DNA of 64,000 nucleotides from Cerina litoralis (GTDB lineage: Bacteria > Bacteroidota > Bacteroidia > Flavobacteriales > Flavobacteriaceae). The stretch is taken from assembly GCA_022008415.1 (NCBI GenBank), contig JAIRBC010000008.1:114561-178560 (forward strand), read 5' to 3'. Under the pieces are notes generated by a model. That model did not search any database, was not told where the DNA came from, and saw only the letters and a list, made by a program, of their open reading frames with translations. How positions within the stretch are numbered: the first letter of the stretch is position 1; the number at the start of each line of letters is the position of its first letter. The translations under genes and the position numbers were made by a program. Shown here one piece after another: positions 1-8,673 of this stretch.

Positions 1-930
1 ACCATTCCGGAAGAGGTCTTTGGAATTAAAAAATGGGAAGCTACGGTGACCCGGAATTTTAATGTCGCCTCTTTTATCAAGGAGTTTGTTGTAGAGATTC
101 CTGAGGATATGAACTATAAGGCTGGGGGGTACATACAGATCGAAATACCGGAATGCGAGATTAAATATTCCGATATCGATATCACGGCACACCCTAAGGA
201 ACACGAAACTCCGGACAAATTTCAGGCCGAGTGGGATAAATTTAACCTTTGGCCTTTGGTGATGAAGAACCCCGAGGTTAACGAAAGGGCATATTCTATG
301 GCCTCCTATCCTGCCGAAGGAAGGGAAATTATGCTGAACGTTAGGATCGCTACTCCACCGTGGGACCGGGCTAAAAACGGCTGGATGGATGTGAATCCGG
401 GGATTGCATCATCTTATATTTTTGCCCAGAAACCTGGAGATAAGGTTATTATTTCCGGACCCTATGGCGAGTTTTTTATCAATGAATCCGATGCCGAAAT
501 GCTTTATGTGGGAGGTGGAGCCGGAATGGCCCCGATGAGATCGCATCTCTACCATCTGTTCAAAACCTTAAAAACCAACCGAAAGGTTACTTTTTGGTAC
601 GGGGGACGTTCCAAAAGGGAGTTGTTCTATCTTGAACATTTCCGGGAACTGGAGCGGGAATTTCCAAATTTTAAATTTTACCTTGCCCTTTCCGAACCCT
701 TACCTGAGGACGATTGGAAAGTAAAGGAAACCCTGGATGGTCCGGGTGACGGTTTTGTTGGCTTTATTCACAACTGTGTCATTGAAAATTATCTGAACCA
801 CCATGAGGAACCCGAGGATATTGAACTCTACTTCTGTGGGCCACCTTTGATGAACAAGGCCGTACAGAAAATGGGAGAGGATTTTGGTATCCCCGATGAG
901 AATATTCGCTTTGACGATTTTGGAGGATAA
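1..930 (+). CDS. nqrF: Na+-translocating NADH:quinone reductase subunit F, C-terminal part (5' end outside window)
   Basis: The frame is open from base 1, so the gene starts before the window; about 309 C-terminal residues of a protein usually near 435 are present. NqrF is the NADH-oxidising, FAD- and 2Fe-2S-carrying subunit that passes electrons into the sodium-pumping NQR complex of the inner membrane. The visible part is the ferredoxin-reductase-like module: the FAD-binding motif RAYSMASYP, the nucleotide-binding loop [13 protein letters not shown] and the C-terminal [10 protein letters not shown] typical of NADH-binding reductases. The N-terminal membrane helix and the 2Fe-2S cysteines lie upstream of the window. 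A hairpin terminator follows, and apbE, whose product flavinylates NqrB/NqrC, lies 0.6 kb downstream. This gene is probably the last of an nqrA-F operon. Confidence 0.95.
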   Translation, partial: TIPEEVFGIKKWEATVTRNFNVASFIKEFVVEIPEDMNYKAGGYIQIEIPECEIKYSDIDITAHPKEHETPDKFQAEWDKFNLWPLVMKNPEVNERAYSMASYPAEGREIMLNVRIATPPWDRAKNGWMDVNPGIASSYIFAQKPGDKVIISGPYGEFFINESDAEMLYVGGGAGMAPMRSHLYHLFKTLKTNRKVTFWYGGRSKRELFYLEHFRELEREFPNFKFYLALSEPLPEDDWKVKETLDGPGDGFVGFIHNCVIENYLNHHEEPEDIELYFCGPPLMNKAVQKMGEDFGIPDENIRFDDFGG

Positions 931-953
931 ATCCCGATCTAATTAAATTACAG

Positions 954-987
954 ACCTGGCAGATTTTAAAACCTGTCAGGTTTTTTT
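954..987 (+). terminator. Rho-independent terminator after nqrF
   Basis: A 9-bp stem, acctggcag paired with ctgtcaggt (one G-T pair), is followed by a run of seven T. It lies 24 bases after the nqrF stop and just before the next start, so the next gene may be read mainly by read-through or from its own start. Confidence 0.7.
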
Positions 988-992
988 AAACT

Positions 993-1349
993 ATGCAGCC
1001 TTTAACCGAACAGGAACTACATAATTTGGCGATGAATTTGGTCGGTCACAAACTGGAGGACCAAGGATACGAATTTATGGGGGTGAACAGTAAACTTAAA
1101 AAGAACCCCCAATTTGTCTGCCTAAAGGATAAAAAACTTCATTTCATTGTAGTCAGAAATGTTCCATACCCGGATGATCCCAAAATTTACGATTTGGCGG
1201 TGATGCAAAAAGTAAAGGAACACGCCCAGAAATTTGACGCCAAGACTTATTATGCTGGCGTCGGGCTATCAAATGCCGCGGATCAAAGACTACCGGTTTA
1301 TTTAAATGAGGACTATATCGTAGATTATGATGGGCTCATAGAAGTGTAG
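993..1349 (+). CDS. Small conserved protein next to nqrF, function unknown
   Basis: A 118-residue soluble protein with no signal peptide or membrane segment. It has alternating strand/helix character with the charged stretch LKDKKLHFIVVRNVPYPDDP and ends in DYIVDYDGLIEV. Related flavobacterial proteins are commonly found just after nqrF and are sometimes labelled as an NQR subunit, apparently only because of that position; the sequence has no flavin, iron-sulfur or quinone motif. It begins 62 bases after the nqrF stop, with a terminator in between. A role tied to NQR is an inference from position. Confidence 0.75.
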   Translation: MQPLTEQELHNLAMNLVGHKLEDQGYEFMGVNSKLKKNPQFVCLKDKKLHFIVVRNVPYPDDPKIYDLAVMQKVKEHAQKFDAKTYYAGVGLSNAADQRLPVYLNEDYIVDYDGLIEV

Positions 1350-1538
1350 TTGTTCTTTTGAATGTTTTATAAATAATACTTGGTAAAAGGTGGGAAACAT
1401 AGGAAAATTAAACAATTCGGTTAGGCGTTAACCATTGTTATTTACCTTTTACAATTGGCTTGTAATTTTTCTCTTTTACCTCTGTTCTTTGCTCTTTACT
1501 CTAATCTTGTTCCTTTATAATTAAATCTGAATTGCACC

Positions 1539-2543
1539 TTGAAGAAAATAGGTTTATTATTGGTAGTGCTTTTGTCCGTTTCCTGTGGAAAACACGGAGC
1601 TTTGGTTAAAAATAGGTCCAGTGGGGGAGCCTTAGGAACTATGTATCACATCACTTATATTTCGGATAGGCAGCTAGACTATCAACCGGAAATCGATTCT
1701 GTATTTGCCGCGATCAACCATTCGATGTCTACCTATATTCCAGGGTCTGATATCTCCAAAATAAACGATGGCGACTCTACGGTTGTAGTGGACCAGATGT
1801 TCAGGGATGTTTTTGAGCTTTCTAAGGAGGTACACGACAGTACTGAGGGATACTTTGATCCTACGGTCGGCGTTTTGGTCGATGCTTGGGGTTTTGGGCC
1901 AGGGAAACAGATTACGCTGGATAGTGCCAAAGTGGATAGCTTGCTGGATTACGTGGGTTTTGAAAAGGTAGGGATTACGGATGACAACAGAATAACAAAA
2001 TCGGATTATCGAATTCGCTTTGATTTTAATGCCGTTGCCAAGGGTTACGCTATAGATAGGTTGGCCGCCATGCTCGATGCAAAGGGAATTGCAAACTATT
2101 TGGTGGAAGTAGGAGGGGAGATCGTAGCCAAGGGGAAGAACGTTATGAAGGAAAAGCCCTGGGTGGTAGGTATAGACAATCCAGAGGGGAAGGACAGGAG
2201 TAAACCCATTGTTTTGCTGAGTTTGGAAAATGAGGCTTTGGCATCCTCCGGAAATTACAGGAAATTCCGAATAGACACTATAACCGGCAAGAAATACGTA
2301 CATACCATAAACCCAAAAACCGGCTATACCAAGAATTCCAATGTGCTTGGTTCCAGTGTCATTGCGAGCAACTGCGCCATGGCCGATGCCTATGCTACGG
2401 CTTTTATGGCCATGGATCTGGACGATTCCATAAAGCTCCTTGTACACGAAAAGGATATGGAGGCCTTTATCGTATATCTCGATGAGGATGGAAACGTCGA
2501 AGAATTTATGACCGATGGATTTAAAAGACGACTAGTAGAATAA
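1539..2543 (+). CDS. apbE: FAD:protein FMN transferase, lipoprotein
   Basis: ApbE attaches FMN from FAD through a phosphoester bond to Thr/Ser residues of NqrB and NqrC (and RnfG-type proteins) on the periplasmic side. The 334-residue length fits the family. The N-terminus is a lipoprotein signal with hydrophobic residues 4-12 and Cys16 after S-V-S. The body has the expected ApbE features: GGALGTMYHITY near residue 30, STYIPGSDISKIND, DFNAVAKGYAIDRL, VEVGGEIVAKG, and near the C-terminus the metal/FAD region SNCAMADAYATAF. The start is TTG, chosen because it gives a complete lipoprotein signal; no ATG fits. Standing about 0.6 kb after nqrF, it most likely serves NQR. Confidence 0.95.
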   Translation: MKKIGLLLVVLLSVSCGKHGALVKNRSSGGALGTMYHITYISDRQLDYQPEIDSVFAAINHSMSTYIPGSDISKINDGDSTVVVDQMFRDVFELSKEVHDSTEGYFDPTVGVLVDAWGFGPGKQITLDSAKVDSLLDYVGFEKVGITDDNRITKSDYRIRFDFNAVAKGYAIDRLAAMLDAKGIANYLVEVGGEIVAKGKNVMKEKPWVVGIDNPEGKDRSKPIVLLSLENEALASSGNYRKFRIDTITGKKYVHTINPKTGYTKNSNVLGSSVIASNCAMADAYATAFMAMDLDDSIKLLVHEKDMEAFIVYLDEDGNVEEFMTDGFKRRLVE

Positions 2544-2600
2544 CTCGGAAATTCTACTAGGGTTAAATTAAAATTGAAATGACGTATTAGGCAATCATGG

Positions 2601-2664
2601 TCCCGATAGCAATCGGGATTGTTGCAGACCTAGTTAAAAAATCATTGCATAGCCGTAGCTACGG
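2601..2664. repeat. Two intergenic palindromes
   Basis: tcccgatagcaatcggga (2601-2618) is an inverted repeat with a 7-bp arm, and ccgtagctacgg (2653-2664) is a perfect 12-base palindrome followed shortly by a run of T. They lie between the convergent apbE and methyltransferase genes. The second could end transcription, but its short T tract begins a few bases after the stem, so this is uncertain. The first belongs to a motif type seen in other gaps of the window. Confidence 0.5.
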
Positions 2665-2750
2665 AATTCTTTTTTAACGACGGGATGCGGCTAAAGACGT
2701 ATTGGATTACGCGATACTTTTGGCCTAACTTAACACTAGATCGAATTACA

Positions 2751-3515
2751 CTATTTTTGAACAAATGGAATTATTTCACCCTTTGCCAAACGATATTCTT
2801 CCAATTGTTCTACAGGTAATTCGGTGGTATAGTCCTCTTCCCTGACGGTAAATCCAACCTCTCTCAACTTGTCAAAATAATCCCTGCCATAAATCCGAAC
2901 ATGATCGTATTGTCCAAATATTTCGGCCCTTTCCTTTCGATCGGTAATGGAGTCGTCCTCAAAGGTAACCGCCCTTTTTAAATCTTGCGGAATTTGGAAT
3001 ATACCCCACCCCCCGGGTCTTAACACACGGTATAACTCCTTCATGGCACTGATATCATCGGGTATATGTTCCAGGACGTGGTTGCAAAGGATAATATCAA
3101 AGGAACCGTCAGCAAAAGGCAGGTTGCATATGTCCGCCTTAACATCGGCCAGAGGTGAGTTGAGGTCGGTGGTAACGTATTCCAGGTTCCCTAACTTCCG
3201 AAAGCGGGTGTAAAAGGCCTGTTCCGGGGCAAAATGCAACACCTTGTGGGAAGAGGTAAAAAAATTGGTCTCGTTTTTTAGAAAGAGCCATAACAATCTA
3301 TGGCGTTCCAAGGAAAGGGTTGAGGGGGATAGAACGTTATCCCTTGGATTTTCGTAACCGTAGGGCAAAAATTTGCGAAACTTCCTGCCGTCTATTGGAT
3401 CGGTGTACTTGCTTCCTTTATACCATAAAGCTAGCAACGGGCGCACCAGATAACTAAACTTGATCAGCACGGGCCGGGGAAAAGTGTTGAGGATCGATTT
3501 AAAGAGTCTGGACAC
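2751..3515 (-). CDS. Class I SAM-dependent methyltransferase
   Basis: A 254-residue soluble protein with a Methyltransf_11 core: VLHFAPEQAFYTRFRKLG is the region around motif I (without the usual E/DxGxGxG pattern), followed by YVTTDLNSPLADVKADICNLPFADGSFDIILCNHVLEHIPDD and a post-motif ELYRVLRPGGWGIFQIP. The NHVLEHIPDD segment is characteristic of the family. The substrate cannot be told from sequence. The start lies 3 bases after the stop of map, so the two genes form one transcript with map first. The pairing is positional and need not mean a shared pathway. Confidence 0.85.
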   Translation of the reverse strand: MSRLFKSILNTFPRPVLIKFSYLVRPLLALWYKGSKYTDPIDGRKFRKFLPYGYENPRDNVLSPSTLSLERHRLLWLFLKNETNFFTSSHKVLHFAPEQAFYTRFRKLGNLEYVTTDLNSPLADVKADICNLPFADGSFDIILCNHVLEHIPDDISAMKELYRVLRPGGWGIFQIPQDLKRAVTFEDDSITDRKERAEIFGQYDHVRIYGRDYFDKLREVGFTVREEDYTTELPVEQLEEYRLAKGEIIPFVQK

Positions 3516-3518
3516 GGA

Positions 3519-4337
3519 TTACACTAATTTTGTCGCCCGAAACTCTGCTTCCTCATCGCTCTCGATACCTAAAGCCTCATAGATATATTGAAATGTGGAT
3601 AACAATTCCGGTCTGCCATTGACCAAAGCCACATCGTGTTCAAAATGGGCACTGGGCTGTCCATCCGCGGTCAAGATGGTCCACCCGTCCTTTAACTGTT
3701 TAATTCTATGGGTCCCCATATTGATCATAGGTTCTATGGCGACCACCATTCCTTCCAGAAAGCGCTTTCCACGTCCGCGTTTCCCATAGTTGGGCATTTC
3801 CGGGCTTTCGTGTAATTTTTTTCCAAGTCCATGCCCCACCAGTTCCCTTACAACGCCATATCCATGGTTTTCACAATAGTTTTGGATAGCGTAACCTACA
3901 TCGCCCACCCGATTCCCCTTTTTAAATTCACGAATCCCGATATACAGGGATTCTTTGGTCACTTGGAGCAATTTTTTGATTTCAGGAGCTACTTCCCCTA
4001 CTTCAAAAGTGTAGGCATGGTCACCGTAGAATCCGTTTTTATAAGCACCACAGTCCACGGAAATAATATCCCCATCCTTTAAGGGGTCTTTGTTCGGAAT
4101 ACCGTGAACTACTTGTGCATTGGGACTCATGTTCAAGGTGTTCGGAAAGTCGTACATCCCCAAAAATCCAGGCTCCGCCCCTTGGGAACGGATAAAATCC
4201 TCCGCCAAGTTATCCAGATAAAGTGCATTGACCCCCGGTTTTATTTCCGAGGCCAACATACCCAGTGTTTTAGAAACCACGAGGGCGCTTTCCCGCATCA
4301 ATTCTATTTCTTCAGGTGATTTTATTTTTATACTCAT
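3519..4337 (-). CDS. map: Type I methionine aminopeptidase
   Basis: Removes the initiator methionine from nascent proteins in the cytoplasm. All five metal ligands of the pita-bread fold can be assigned: Asp95, Asp106, His169, Glu202 and Glu233. The substrate histidines His78 and His176 are also in place (VVHGIPN, GLGKKLHESPE). At 272 residues it is slightly longer than the minimal type I enzyme because of an acidic C-terminal tail after residue 250. No N-terminal zinc-finger extension is present. The methyltransferase gene follows after 3 bases. Confidence 0.97.
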   Translation of the reverse strand: MSIKIKSPEEIELMRESALVVSKTLGMLASEIKPGVNALYLDNLAEDFIRSQGAEPGFLGMYDFPNTLNMSPNAQVVHGIPNKDPLKDGDIISVDCGAYKNGFYGDHAYTFEVGEVAPEIKKLLQVTKESLYIGIREFKKGNRVGDVGYAIQNYCENHGYGVVRELVGHGLGKKLHESPEMPNYGKRGRGKRFLEGMVVAIEPMINMGTHRIKQLKDGWTILTADGQPSAHFEHDVALVNGRPELLSTFQYIYEALGIESDEEAEFRATKLV

Positions 4338-4381
4338 TTTAGATGGAAATTTTGGAAATTTATTTTTTTTTCACATGGCAT

Positions 4382-4447
4382 CCCCGACGCTTCGGGGTCT
4401 AGCAAAGCCTAATCTACTTTGAAAATTTTAATCCCGAAATTTCGGGA
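4382..4447. repeat. Two CCCGA...TCGGG palindromes upstream of map
   Basis: ccccgacgcttcgggg (4382-4397) has 6-bp arms and a 4-base loop. tcccgaaatttcggga (4432-4447) is a perfect 16-base palindrome. Both lie 45-110 bases upstream of the map start on the minus strand, where a regulator site or a dispersed-repeat copy are both possible. Similar palindromes occur in other gaps of the window, which favours a repeat family. Confidence 0.55.
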
Positions 4448-4681
4448 GGAAAGGTAAAAAGAAAGACACTAAAAGCCTAATTTTTGGGTGGAAGGACATC
4501 AACATAATTGCAAAGGTAAAACATTGGCTCAAAAGGTGCGTAACACGGTTATCGGACTTTTGGCTGAGACCGATTATTTTGCGCCATACTCCCTTCTTTA
4601 TTCACCAGGGGTTCTTTTGGTGATGGATTTAAATTGTTTGTTTAAATTGGATAAGGTAAGGGATCTACTTTCATAACAGGC

Positions 4682-5230
4682 TTGTGTACTGTTCGTTTTT
4701 TGCCCGGTCAACGGTTTACAGGCAAATCCTATTCTCAGTTCACTTATAAAGTCCGAGAAAGATATGTTGGTGTGATTTTTAAAGGAGTGGCTAATTGGGA
4801 ACCCGAAATTCCCGAAGAAGTCGAAAGTCCTGATTTCGCCAAATTGTTGCCAGAGGCTATCCCCCATTTCACCACGCAAGGGGTTTACAATTTAGATGAA
4901 CATCCGCATCTTTTCTTTACCCAACGGGCAGGCCATTAAGGATCTCGACCCCATTTGGTGCATGAACTCGTATCTTCCTTGGCGAACAAAACGACACCGT
5001 ACCCCAACGCAAAACAGTCGGCTAATATTACCTGCGTCGGTATTCCGGCAAACAAACCGGCCAAAAAAGGAGGGGAATGGATGAGACTACCAGTATTTAC
5101 GCTGACCTAATATGGTATTGGACAATTTATTTTATTACAGACCCATGAACAGCGTTCAGTAAGAACACGGGTAGGTATATATAAAGATTTACCCCACCGT
5201 ACTGTGTTTACAGGTCCTAGGATAAAATAA
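4682..5230 (+). pseudogene. Possible eroded reading frame (uncertain)
   Basis: The 0.9 kb between map and the deaminase fusion has no intact gene. One forward frame reads for about 180 codons with only two internal stops (near 4937 and 5108), including protein-like stretches such as YKVRERYVGVIFKGVANWEP and later PHLVHELVSSLANK and GIPANKPAKKGGEWMRLPVF. No family was recognised and no signal or domain motif is visible. It may be a decayed gene or simply low-stop noncoding DNA. Confidence 0.2.
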
Positions 5231-5237
5231 TTAAACC

Positions 5238-7166
5238 TCAATACCTCCATCTCACAAAGGCCTCCATGGCGGCATAGCGGGCCAATCCCATGGCATCGTA
5301 TATGTCCGCGGTTTCCCTATTGCGATCTTCGGCCCTTTGCCAAAATTCTCGACTATCCGTACCTTGGAAAACTACGCCGTCCTTTTGGGATTGATGCTTA
5401 AAGATACCCTTTCTCTTTTCCATAACTTGATCAGGGCCCATAGGTACGGCCATTTCAATTTCTTCAATGCCCCATTCTTGCCAGGCTCCACGATATAACC
5501 ACACCCAACAGTCCTTCATAAACGGCTTGTTCTTAAGTCTTCTAACCGCTTCAAAAATAGCGTCAAGACATACCTTGTGGGTTCCGTGGGGATCCGCCAG
5601 GTCTCCAGCAGCATATATTTGATGGGGCTTTATCTTTTCAATAAGAGCCATTGTCAAAGCGATATCTTCCTCGCCTACGGGGTTCTTCTCTATTTTTCCC
5701 GTTTCGTAAAACGGAAGGTTCATAAAATGAATTTGATCATCGGTCAGCCCAATAAAATGACTTGTAGACCGGGCCTCTCCCTTTCTAATCAATCCTTTGA
5801 TATGCCTTACCTCTGGAATATCTATTTCACTTGCTTTCTTGTTCTTTAAAAATTCGTTTGCCTTTTCATAAATAGACTGAGCCTCCTCTAGTTCAATATC
5901 AAACTGATCGTTGTAATCACAAACAAATCTGGCAAAACGAAGGGCTTCATCGTCGGCAACGGCAATATTGCCCGACGTTTGATAGGCTACATGAACCTCG
6001 TGTCCCTGCTCGTGCAATCTTTTAAAGGTGCCGCCCATGCTTATTATGTCATCGTCCGGATGTGGACTAAAAATAATAACTCTTTTCTGTGCTGGCTTCG
6101 CACGTTCTGGCCTATTGCTGTCATCGGCATTTGGTTTTCCACCGGGCCATCCCGTAATCGTGCTTTGAAGCTTGTTAAAAATTTTAATATTGATGTCGTA
6201 TGCGGGTCCGGAATCGGCTAGCAGGTCGCTCATCCCATTTTCAATATAATCCGCATCGGTTAACATTAAAATTGGCTTTTTAAGGTGAAACGCCAATCCA
6301 AGTACAGCTTTCCGAATCATTTCATCGGTCCACTCTACCTGTTCTACCAGCCATGGGGTCATGATTCGGGTCAATTTTTTTGCGGCAGCCTTATCGATTA
6401 CAAAGACTACATTATCGTGTTCCTGTAAAAAGGAAGCCGGAACCTTATTCGTTACCTCCCCCTCCGCAGATGCGGCTATAATATTCGATTTTCCTTCTCC
6501 CCATGCCATTAAAATGACCCGCTTGGCCTCCATGATTTGTTTCACGCCGATGGTAATCGCTGTCCTTGGAGTATTGCTAAGACCGGAAAAATCCTTGCTG
6601 GCCGCTACCCTGGTAATATGGTCCAGTGCTACCAATCGCGTTTTGGAGTTTTGCAGCGAGCCAGCTTCATTGAAACCAATATGGCCGTTACCCCCAATTC
6701 CTAAAATTTGTAGATCGATACCCCCAAGGGATTCAATTTTTTGTTCATATTCCGCGCAGTATTTGGAAATTTGTTTTTTGGTAAGGGTACCATCGGGAAT
6801 GTGGCAATTGCTTGGAAGAATATCAATTTGGTCAAAAAGTAGTTCTTTCATAAACCGAACATAGCTATGGATAGAATCGGGTTCCATCGGATAATACTCG
6901 TCCAGATTAAACGAAATCACATTCTTAAAACTCAAACCATCCTCCTTGTGCATCCGCACCAGTTCTGCATATAGCCCTTTTGGAGTGGAGCCGGTCGCTA
7001 ACCCTAAAATACAGTGGTCATTGGTTTTTTGCTTTGCTTTGATAAGTGTAGCGATCTCTTTGGCGACCGCTTTTGAAGCGGAGAAAGAATTTTCGAAAAT
7101 TTTGGTATTAATATTCTCGAACCTCTTTTCAAAACCCGTGGCTTTGTCAATTTTGCTTTCTAACAT
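5238..7166 (-). CDS. nagB: Glucosamine-6-phosphate deaminase fused to a PIG-L-type deacetylase domain
   Basis: The N-terminal half (about residues 15-290) is a NagB-type isomerase/deaminase: GLATGSTPKGLY for phosphate binding, Asp89 in NLDEYY, and the GGNGHIGFNE loop with His162 and Glu167. Position 160 is Asn where E. coli NagB has Asp141, a position that varies in the fused family. The C-terminal half (residues 362-642) is a PIG-L/LmbE zinc hydrolase with the hallmark PHPDDD at 369-373 and a later DPHGTHK. The pair would convert amino-sugar phosphates, with the second domain possibly removing an N-acyl group. Such roughly 640-residue fusions are known in Bacteroidota; the deacetylase substrate is not established from sequence. 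The protein is cytoplasmic, with no signal peptide. Confidence 0.93.
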   Translation of the reverse strand: MLESKIDKATGFEKRFENINTKIFENSFSASKAVAKEIATLIKAKQKTNDHCILGLATGSTPKGLYAELVRMHKEDGLSFKNVISFNLDEYYPMEPDSIHSYVRFMKELLFDQIDILPSNCHIPDGTLTKKQISKYCAEYEQKIESLGGIDLQILGIGGNGHIGFNEAGSLQNSKTRLVALDHITRVAASKDFSGLSNTPRTAITIGVKQIMEAKRVILMAWGEGKSNIIAASAEGEVTNKVPASFLQEHDNVVFVIDKAAAKKLTRIMTPWLVEQVEWTDEMIRKAVLGLAFHLKKPILMLTDADYIENGMSDLLADSGPAYDINIKIFNKLQSTITGWPGGKPNADDSNRPERAKPAQKRVIIFSPHPDDDIISMGGTFKRLHEQGHEVHVAYQTSGNIAVADDEALRFARFVCDYNDQFDIELEEAQSIYEKANEFLKNKKASEIDIPEVRHIKGLIRKGEARSTSHFIGLTDDQIHFMNLPFYETGKIEKNPVGEEDIALTMALIEKIKPHQIYAAGDLADPHGTHKVCLDAIFEAVRRLKNKPFMKDCWVWLYRGAWQEWGIEEIEMAVPMGPDQVMEKRKGIFKHQSQKDGVVFQGTDSREFWQRAEDRNRETADIYDAMGLARYAAMEAFVRWRY

Positions 7167-7594
7167 GCTAAAATGTGTTGATTTTATTGAATTTTAAAAA
7201 TATAGTACGGTGTCCGGCCTGTTCCCAAGAAGAGGAGTAATTAGTTTCCAAACTAAAACGGATAGAAACCGATTTCAAAAATAACCAAAATATGGTTCAT
7301 CCCGCCGCTATCCCAAAAAATTCATTCTATTTACTAAAAATGGTTGCTTATTTATAGAAATTGACAAGCGAATGGACGTTTATTTGTGATTTCATGATTT
7401 GAGACCAAAGGTGCATGGGTGCCCCACCCGTTCCCCGCCAGAAATTTTTCTGGTTTTTGGTATACCCGTGCTCTACCTTGGGGTCGCTCGGTTTTTAGAA
7501 ATTAATTATAGTGTAAGGGAGCTAATAATCTGAAAAAGTCATATCTTGTTATCCATTAAATAAATGGGATTGGTATCCCAAAAATCGGTTTTAA
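7167..7594. other. Divergent intergenic region with no gene seen
   Basis: This 428-base gap separates the minus-strand deaminase fusion from the plus-strand isomerase-like gene and must hold promoters for both. A candidate plus-strand element is ttg at 7361-7363 with tttatttg ending at 7386, close to the Bacteroidota pattern but off by one base in the -7 box. No stable hairpin or small reading frame was found. Confidence 0.4.
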
Positions 7595-8641
7595 ATGAAA
7601 AATTCAAAAATAAGGACCATATCCCGACGTAAATTTATGGGAACCTCGGCTACCATGGTAGCTGGTGTTTCCCTAGTTGGCCCGTCACTTTTTGGAGCGA
7701 CCTCCAAACTCGAAATCTATAAAAAGCCCAATTCCTTGATCAATGGGGTGCAAATCGGAGCGATTACCTATTCTTTTCGGAGTATGCCAAACCAAAGCGC
7801 CGAGGCTACTTTAAAATATGTGGTCGATAGTGGTATAAGTGCTATCGAGTTAATGGGCGACCCAGCTGAAACTTTTGCAGGGAGGGTTAAGAATCCGGTA
7901 GATTGGCGCGCGTATTATACCGTGAGGGAAGCCAGAAAAAAGGGAACAATTTCCGGTGACCAGGAAAAGGAGCTCGATGCTATGGAAGCAAAAAGAACCG
8001 CTTACAAAAAGGAGGTCGCCTCCTGGCGCGCTAGAGTTTCTATGGATAAATTTGAGCAACTCGGAAAAATGTACCTCGATGCAGGGGTATCCATTTATGC
8101 GTTTAAGCCGAGTGCTTTTGGAAAGGACAATACGGATGCCGAGATCGATTGGGGATTGAGAGCCGCCAAAGCCATGGGAGCCAGTCACGTAACTCTGGAA
8201 CACCCCGGTGACGATGCCTGGACCCAAAAATTGGGTGATATGGGAGAAAAACACGGAATCTATGTGGCCTATCACGGTCATTTACAACAGACCCCCACCT
8301 TATGGGATACTGCCCTAAAACAATCTAAATACAATGCCGTAAACTTGGATTTGGGTCACTTTGTGGCCGCCGGCAACGCGGCTCCCTTGGAATTTATCAT
8401 CGCCAAGCACGACCGTATTAAAAGTATGCACGTAAAAGACCGGCAAAACAAGGTGCACGGCCAAAAAAATCTTCCTTGGGGCCAAGGGGATACCCCTATT
8501 GCCCAAGCCCTTCAATTGATAAGGGACAACAACTACAAATTTCCGGCCTCCATAGAATTGGAATATGAGATTCCAGAAGGGTCTAATGCGATCCAGGAAG
8601 TCACTAAATGTCTAGATTATTGTAAAACAGCCTTGACGTAA
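7595..8641 (+). CDS. Secreted sugar-phosphate isomerase/epimerase-like TIM-barrel protein (Tat signal)
   Basis: A 348-residue protein beginning with a twin-arginine signal (SRRKFMGTSATMVAGVSL), so it is exported folded. The mature part is an AP-endonuclease-2/xylose-isomerase-like barrel: GAITYSFRSMP, GISAIELMGDP, HVTLEHPGDDAW, VAYHGHLQQTP, NLDLGHFVAAG, SMHVKDRQNKVHG and SIELEYEIPEG carry the usual metal-binding Glu, His and Asp positions of the barrel. The substrate is unknown, but sugars or inositols are usual for the family. An AGE epimerase follows within about 30 bases, so the two are probably co-transcribed and act on related sugars. Confidence 0.88.
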   Translation: MKNSKIRTISRRKFMGTSATMVAGVSLVGPSLFGATSKLEIYKKPNSLINGVQIGAITYSFRSMPNQSAEATLKYVVDSGISAIELMGDPAETFAGRVKNPVDWRAYYTVREARKKGTISGDQEKELDAMEAKRTAYKKEVASWRARVSMDKFEQLGKMYLDAGVSIYAFKPSAFGKDNTDAEIDWGLRAAKAMGASHVTLEHPGDDAWTQKLGDMGEKHGIYVAYHGHLQQTPTLWDTALKQSKYNAVNLDLGHFVAAGNAAPLEFIIAKHDRIKSMHVKDRQNKVHGQKNLPWGQGDTPIAQALQLIRDNNYKFPASIELEYEIPEGSNAIQEVTKCLDYCKTALT

Positions 8642-8673
8642 AGATTTCGGTTTGTACTCAAAAATTGTATGGG

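Noticed and set aside
993..1349. Calling the gene after nqrF an NQR subunit
   Set aside because: It has no cofactor or membrane motif; position alone does not support the name.
1674..2447. Long minus-strand frame opposite apbE
   Set aside because: It lies wholly inside a clear apbE gene on the other strand; composition is not protein-like and no motif is present.
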